From positions 1 through 8,885 of the forward strand of contig JAQGKJ010000297.1 in the NCBI GenBank assembly GCA_028290165.1: 8,885 bases of DNA. The letters are read 5' to 3'. Origin of the DNA: Bradyrhizobium sp. (GTDB lineage: Bacteria > Pseudomonadota > Alphaproteobacteria > Rhizobiales > Xanthobacteraceae). The notes below the pieces were generated by a model. That model was not told the origin of the DNA, ran no database searches, and saw nothing but the letters and a program-made list of their open reading frames with translations. Both the position numbers and the translations under genes were made by a program. Below, piece by piece: positions 6,072-8,885 of the stretch. Each line of letters starts with the position of its first letter. The stretch's first letter is position 1.

Positions 6072-7084
6072 GGCAACGGCCCTTGCCGGGTCAGCTTGCT
6101 CAAGGCTCCGGCAAGGCCCGCCCGAAAGTACAGCATGACGATAATCAAGCCAAAACTGTAGATCACAAGATGCAGTCCGGCCGCCGCGTTGCCGAGATAA
6201 GCGCGCAGCAATTCAGACAGCGGCGTGATCACGAATGAGCCAAGCACAGGCCCGATCGCTGTCCCCAGTCCGCCGACGGCAGGCAATAGCGCGAACTGGA
6301 ACGAGAGCTCCGGCGAGATCACATAGGTGGGATCGAGGTAGAGGAAATACTGCGCGAACAACGATCCTCCGACGCCGGTGAGGCCGGCGCTAAGCGCCAA
6401 CGCCGCCGTCCTGCCGAGCAGTGGATTGACGCCCGCGGCACCGGCGGCATCTTCATTGTCGCGAATGGCAAAGAGGTAATAGCCGAAACGGGTGGCCTCG
6501 AGCCCCTTGGTGACGGCATAAACCAGGACGAGATATCCCAGCATCAGCGCGGCATAGGTGGTCTTCGATGCAAAGACCATGTTGGCCAGGTTTGGTGCCG
6601 GCATGATCGACAGGCCCTCCGGCCCCCCGGTCAGCGACGACCAGTTCAATGCGCCGATGCGAACGACCTCGGCAAAAGCCAGGGTCGAGAGAATGAAGAA
6701 GGGTCCGCGGAGCCGGGCGCAGATCAACGCCAGCACCGAGCCAAGGGCCGCGGCCAGCAGCGCGCCGATCCAGATTCCGATCCACGGCGTGATGCCATAC
6801 CGAACCGAAAGGATCGTGGAGGTGTAGGCACCGACACCGAAAAACGCCGAGTGCCCGAAGGAGATCAGGCCGGCATAACCGCCTGCAATGTTCCATGCCA
6901 GCGCCAGCCCGCCAAACAGGAAGCTCAGCAGGATGACGTCCTGCAGGCTGGGTGCAATGCCGGAGCCAACCAGCACACAGCAAATCAGCAGCAGTCCAAT
7001 CTCGAACCATGAGACCTGCGCACGCCGTGGCATCGCCGGGATGCGGCTTGCACGGACTGCTGTGGCCGTCACGCTCGACATCAT
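6068..7084 (-). CDS. livM: Liv-type (HAAT) ABC transporter permease LivM
   Basis: This 338-residue inner-membrane permease starts MMSSVTA, three bases after the livH stop; the second ATG at 7081 is an equally possible start and neither has a clear ribosome binding site. A polar basic tail of about 25 residues precedes many hydrophobic segments (roughly 27-45, 48-65, 100-122, 127-147, 176-192, 226-248, 263-290 and 303-321). The family signature GGYAGLISFGHSAFFGVGAY is at 68-87. The cytoplasmic coupling loop, which contacts the ATPases, is FAIRDNEDAAGAAGVNP at 205-221. With LivH it forms the translocation pore of a hydrophobic amino acid/amide-type importer. Confidence 0.94.
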   Translation of the reverse strand: MMSSVTATAVRASRIPAMPRRAQVSWFEIGLLLICCVLVGSGIAPSLQDVILLSFLFGGLALAWNIAGGYAGLISFGHSAFFGVGAYTSTILSVRYGITPWIGIWIGALLAAALGSVLALICARLRGPFFILSTLAFAEVVRIGALNWSSLTGGPEGLSIMPAPNLANMVFASKTTYAALMLGYLVLVYAVTKGLEATRFGYYLFAIRDNEDAAGAAGVNPLLGRTAALALSAGLTGVGGSLFAQYFLYLDPTYVISPELSFQFALLPAVGGLGTAIGPVLGSFVITPLSELLRAYLGNAAAGLHLVIYSFGLIIVMLYFRAGLAGALSKLTRQGPLP

Positions 7085-7087
7085 CGG

Positions 7088-7972
7088 CTACTCGTTCATG
7101 CCGAGGGTCGCAGCGCCCTGCTGACCAAGAAGCCCGTTGGGACGAACGATCATGACGAGCAGGAACAGGATGAAGAAAAACATCTGCCCAAAAGCCGGCG
7201 CTACATAATAGCTGCTCAGGGATTGCACCACGCCCACGCAAATGCCGCCGAGCAGCGCTCCTTCGATACTGCCCATCCCGCCCAATACGACGATGACGAA
7301 CGCAATCAGTACGAAGTTCAGTCCGACCGACGGGAATACCGAAAACAAGGGCACCATCACGCAGGCGGCAAGTCCCACCAGGGCGGACCCGCCCGCAAAG
7401 GTGAGGAGAAAAATGCGGGGCACCGGGATGCCCATCAGCATCGCGGCTTCGCCGTCCTGAACGGTCGCCCGGATCGCCTTGCCGAGGTAGGTTTTCCTGA
7501 TGATCCACTGCAAAGCGAAGGTGCAGAGCAGCGTTATCAGGAAGCCCAGTAACAGCTCGACCTTGAGGTAGATCGGCCCGATCACAATCGATTGATTGAA
7601 GATCGGGGGAATGTCACGCAAGTCAGCGGTCATCATCATCAGCGCAGCATTCTGCAGGAAGATCGACAGCGCCATGGTGGCGAACACGACCACCAGATGC
7701 GGCTTATCCAATGCGGGGCTGACGATGAGCCGGTATACCACTGCGCCAAACAGAAACATCGCCGGCACGATCGCGACCGCTGCGATGTAAGGGTTCAAGC
7801 CGAACAGCCGCGTAAACGCCCAGGCGGCGTACATCGCGACCATCAGGAATTCGCCGTGGGCAAAATTGACGATACGCAAGACCCCAAAGATCAGGGTCAG
7901 GCCGATGCTCATCAAGGCGTAAACGCTGCCGATGAGGATACCGGACAGGACGAGTTGGACGATGGTGCTCAT
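7088..7972 (-). CDS. livH: Liv-type (HAAT) ABC transporter permease LivH
   Basis: The start is placed at ATG 7972, giving 294 residues beginning MSTIVQLVLSGILIGSVYAL, the usual LivH start and length. The frame is open upstream, but that part overlaps livK and is arginine/serine-rich shadow sequence. No good ribosome binding site is visible. Hydrophobic segments fill most of the protein. Signature stretches are FGVLRIVNFAHGEFLMVAMY (29-48), the cytoplasmic coupling loop GKAIRATVQDGEAAMLMGI (164-182), VIVVLGGMGSIEGALLGG (226-243) and the RPNGLLGQ end (277-284). It pairs with LivM. A 52-base space separates it from livK, the only real gap in the visible operon. Confidence 0.94.
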   Translation of the reverse strand: MSTIVQLVLSGILIGSVYALMSIGLTLIFGVLRIVNFAHGEFLMVAMYAAWAFTRLFGLNPYIAAVAIVPAMFLFGAVVYRLIVSPALDKPHLVVVFATMALSIFLQNAALMMMTADLRDIPPIFNQSIVIGPIYLKVELLLGFLITLLCTFALQWIIRKTYLGKAIRATVQDGEAAMLMGIPVPRIFLLTFAGGSALVGLAACVMVPLFSVFPSVGLNFVLIAFVIVVLGGMGSIEGALLGGICVGVVQSLSSYYVAPAFGQMFFFILFLLVMIVRPNGLLGQQGAATLGMNE

Positions 7973-8024
7973 TGCGTTTGCCCAACAGCGTCGGCAGCGG
8001 GTCGCGGCCTCCCGCGTGACCGGA

Positions 8025-8885
8025 TCAGCGATTGTTCCACTTCGGCAGCGGCACCAGCGTGACCTCGTGGGTCGCAAGGCTTGGCGGGAACACCTCCTCG
8101 TTTCCGGTCTTGGTCCACTGCCAGACACCGATCGACGCCAGCAGGTTCTGGCCGGCATCCTTGGGGTCATCGGCCCAGTCGAAGTTCGTGAACTTGATGC
8201 CGCTGCCGTTGACCAGCGATCCCACGGGCAGATCAAGCTTCAACGCGATGTCGCGCAGTTCATCCGGCTCGAACGTCTTGGCCTTCGGCAGGACTTCGGT
8301 GAATAGAGCCCAGATCGCCGAAAACCCCGCCGTCGCATGGCCCGCGGGAGGACGCTTCAGCTTGGCCTCGTAACAAATTCCTCGGCGACCTTCCTGGTTT
8401 CGGGCTTGAGTACATTCTCATTCACCTTGGGCGGAAAGTCCGCGACAAGGATGCCGTTGACGGAATCGCCGATCGAGTCCCGCAGATCCGGCGAAGAATA
8501 TCCGGCGCTGACGCCGATGAATGCCGCGACGTTGAAATCAAGCTCCTTGGCCTTGCGCTGAAACAGGATCGCGTCATTGGGGAATGAGATCGCGATCAGA
8601 ATGTCCGGGGCGACATCCTTCAGTTTCTGTACGATCGGGGTCATGTCGGTGGCGGTCTGATCGTAACCCTCATCGTAGACGAGCTTGATGCCCTTGGTCT
8701 GCGAATAGGCCCGGATGCCGTCGCCGACGGATTTGCCGAACGCCCGGTTTTCCCAGAGCAGCGCGATTTTTAGCTCGGATGTCGGCTTATTCAGCCGCTT
8801 GCCGAGATCGTCGAGGACGACGTGGTCGGCTGTCTTGTTTCGCCCGGTGATCCGGAAGCTCTTGCCCGGACGCTCGCAGAGCTGC
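8025..8885 (-). pseudogene. livK: Liv-type substrate-binding protein LivK, frameshifted and cut by window edge
   Basis: The C-terminal two-thirds or so of a periplasmic binding protein (Peripla_BP_6 type) is present; the start and signal peptide lie beyond 8885. Frame one runs from the edge (QLCERPGKSFRITGRNKTAD..., then IALLWENRAFGKSVGDGI and TDMTPIVQKLKDVAPDIL) to KVAEEFV near 8372. It then drifts into a false end and stops at 8357. The correct continuation, YEAKLKRPPAGHATAGFSAI, then LDLPVGSLVNGSG and finally PSLATHEVTLVPLPKWNN, lies in another frame and ends at 8025. The two frames share one base at 8372, as expected if one base (for example a T in GTTTAC) were lost. As written the product would be truncated before its C-terminal part, probably non-functional. 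A sequencing error is a real alternative. Substrate identity cannot be told from this part. Confidence 0.87.

Noticed and set aside
6453..7508. Minus-strand open frame of 351 codons across the livM/livH junction
   Set aside because: It overlaps two clear permease genes in a different frame; its arginine- and cysteine-rich product is a shadow.
7973..8236. 88-residue N-terminal extension of LivH
   Set aside because: It overlaps the livK end in another frame and is arginine/serine-rich; the normal LivH N-terminus begins at 7972.
8025..8243. Separate 72-residue gene on the minus strand
   Set aside because: Its sequence is the normal C-terminus of LivK and the frame stays open upstream through further LivK sequence; it is part of the frameshifted gene.
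8357..8644. Separate 95-residue gene on the minus strand starting MTPIV
   Set aside because: The frame is open upstream to the window edge with good LivK sequence; the ATG is internal to livK.
1..8885. Mobile elements, CRISPR arrays, tRNA or rRNA genes
   Set aside because: No transposase or integrase motifs, spaced repeats, terminal inverted repeats or recognisable RNA gene sequences were seen on either strand.

Overview
The window looks like a piece of an alphaproteobacterial (Rhizobiales, probably Bradyrhizobium-like) chromosome. It is GC-rich, the genes are compact with overlapping starts and stops, a complete branched-chain-amino-acid-type (HAAT/Liv) ABC transporter operon is present, and two protein families common in these soil bacteria occur (an AA_synth/DUF1185 protein and a small secreted CC-motif protein). 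The organism assignment is inferred from protein style, not from a marker gene. No RNA genes, insertion sequences, integrases or CRISPR arrays were seen.

Left part (1-2457). At the left edge, on the minus strand, is the N-terminal part of an exported protein with three canonical EF-hand calcium loops. The 337-base gap behind it (313-649) holds a sequence matching the alphaproteobacterial general-stress (EcfG-type) promoter, pointing at the EF-hand gene. Between promoter and gene there is a hairpin followed by six T, and an 11-codon ORF with a very strong ribosome binding site. Divergently, on the plus strand, a small secreted protein of unknown function is followed with a 4-base overlap by a secreted family GH79 (heparanase/beta-glucuronidase-like) glycoside hydrolase.

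Middle (2458-3103). A small exported protein of a conserved but uncharacterised family lies on the minus strand, convergent with the GH79 gene. A roughly 200-base gap with weak hairpins then separates it from the transporter operon.

Right part (3104-8885). One minus-strand operon, in transcription order: livK (binding protein, start outside the window), livH and livM (permeases), livG and livF (ATPases), an ACMSD-like metal-dependent amidohydrolase/decarboxylase, and an AA_synth-family protein. From livH onward the genes touch or overlap, apart from gaps of 1-3 bases, which suggests one transcript coupling uptake of an unidentified small carboxylate, amino acid or aromatic-type compound to its breakdown. 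The livK reading frame is broken by an apparent one-base deletion near 8372, so as written the transporter lacks an intact binding protein. This is either a real pseudogene or a sequencing error.

The most unusual structure is the leader of the EF-hand gene. The rest is well-known families in a plausible catabolic operon and a secreted-enzyme pair. I did not find convincing evidence of a wholly new system.
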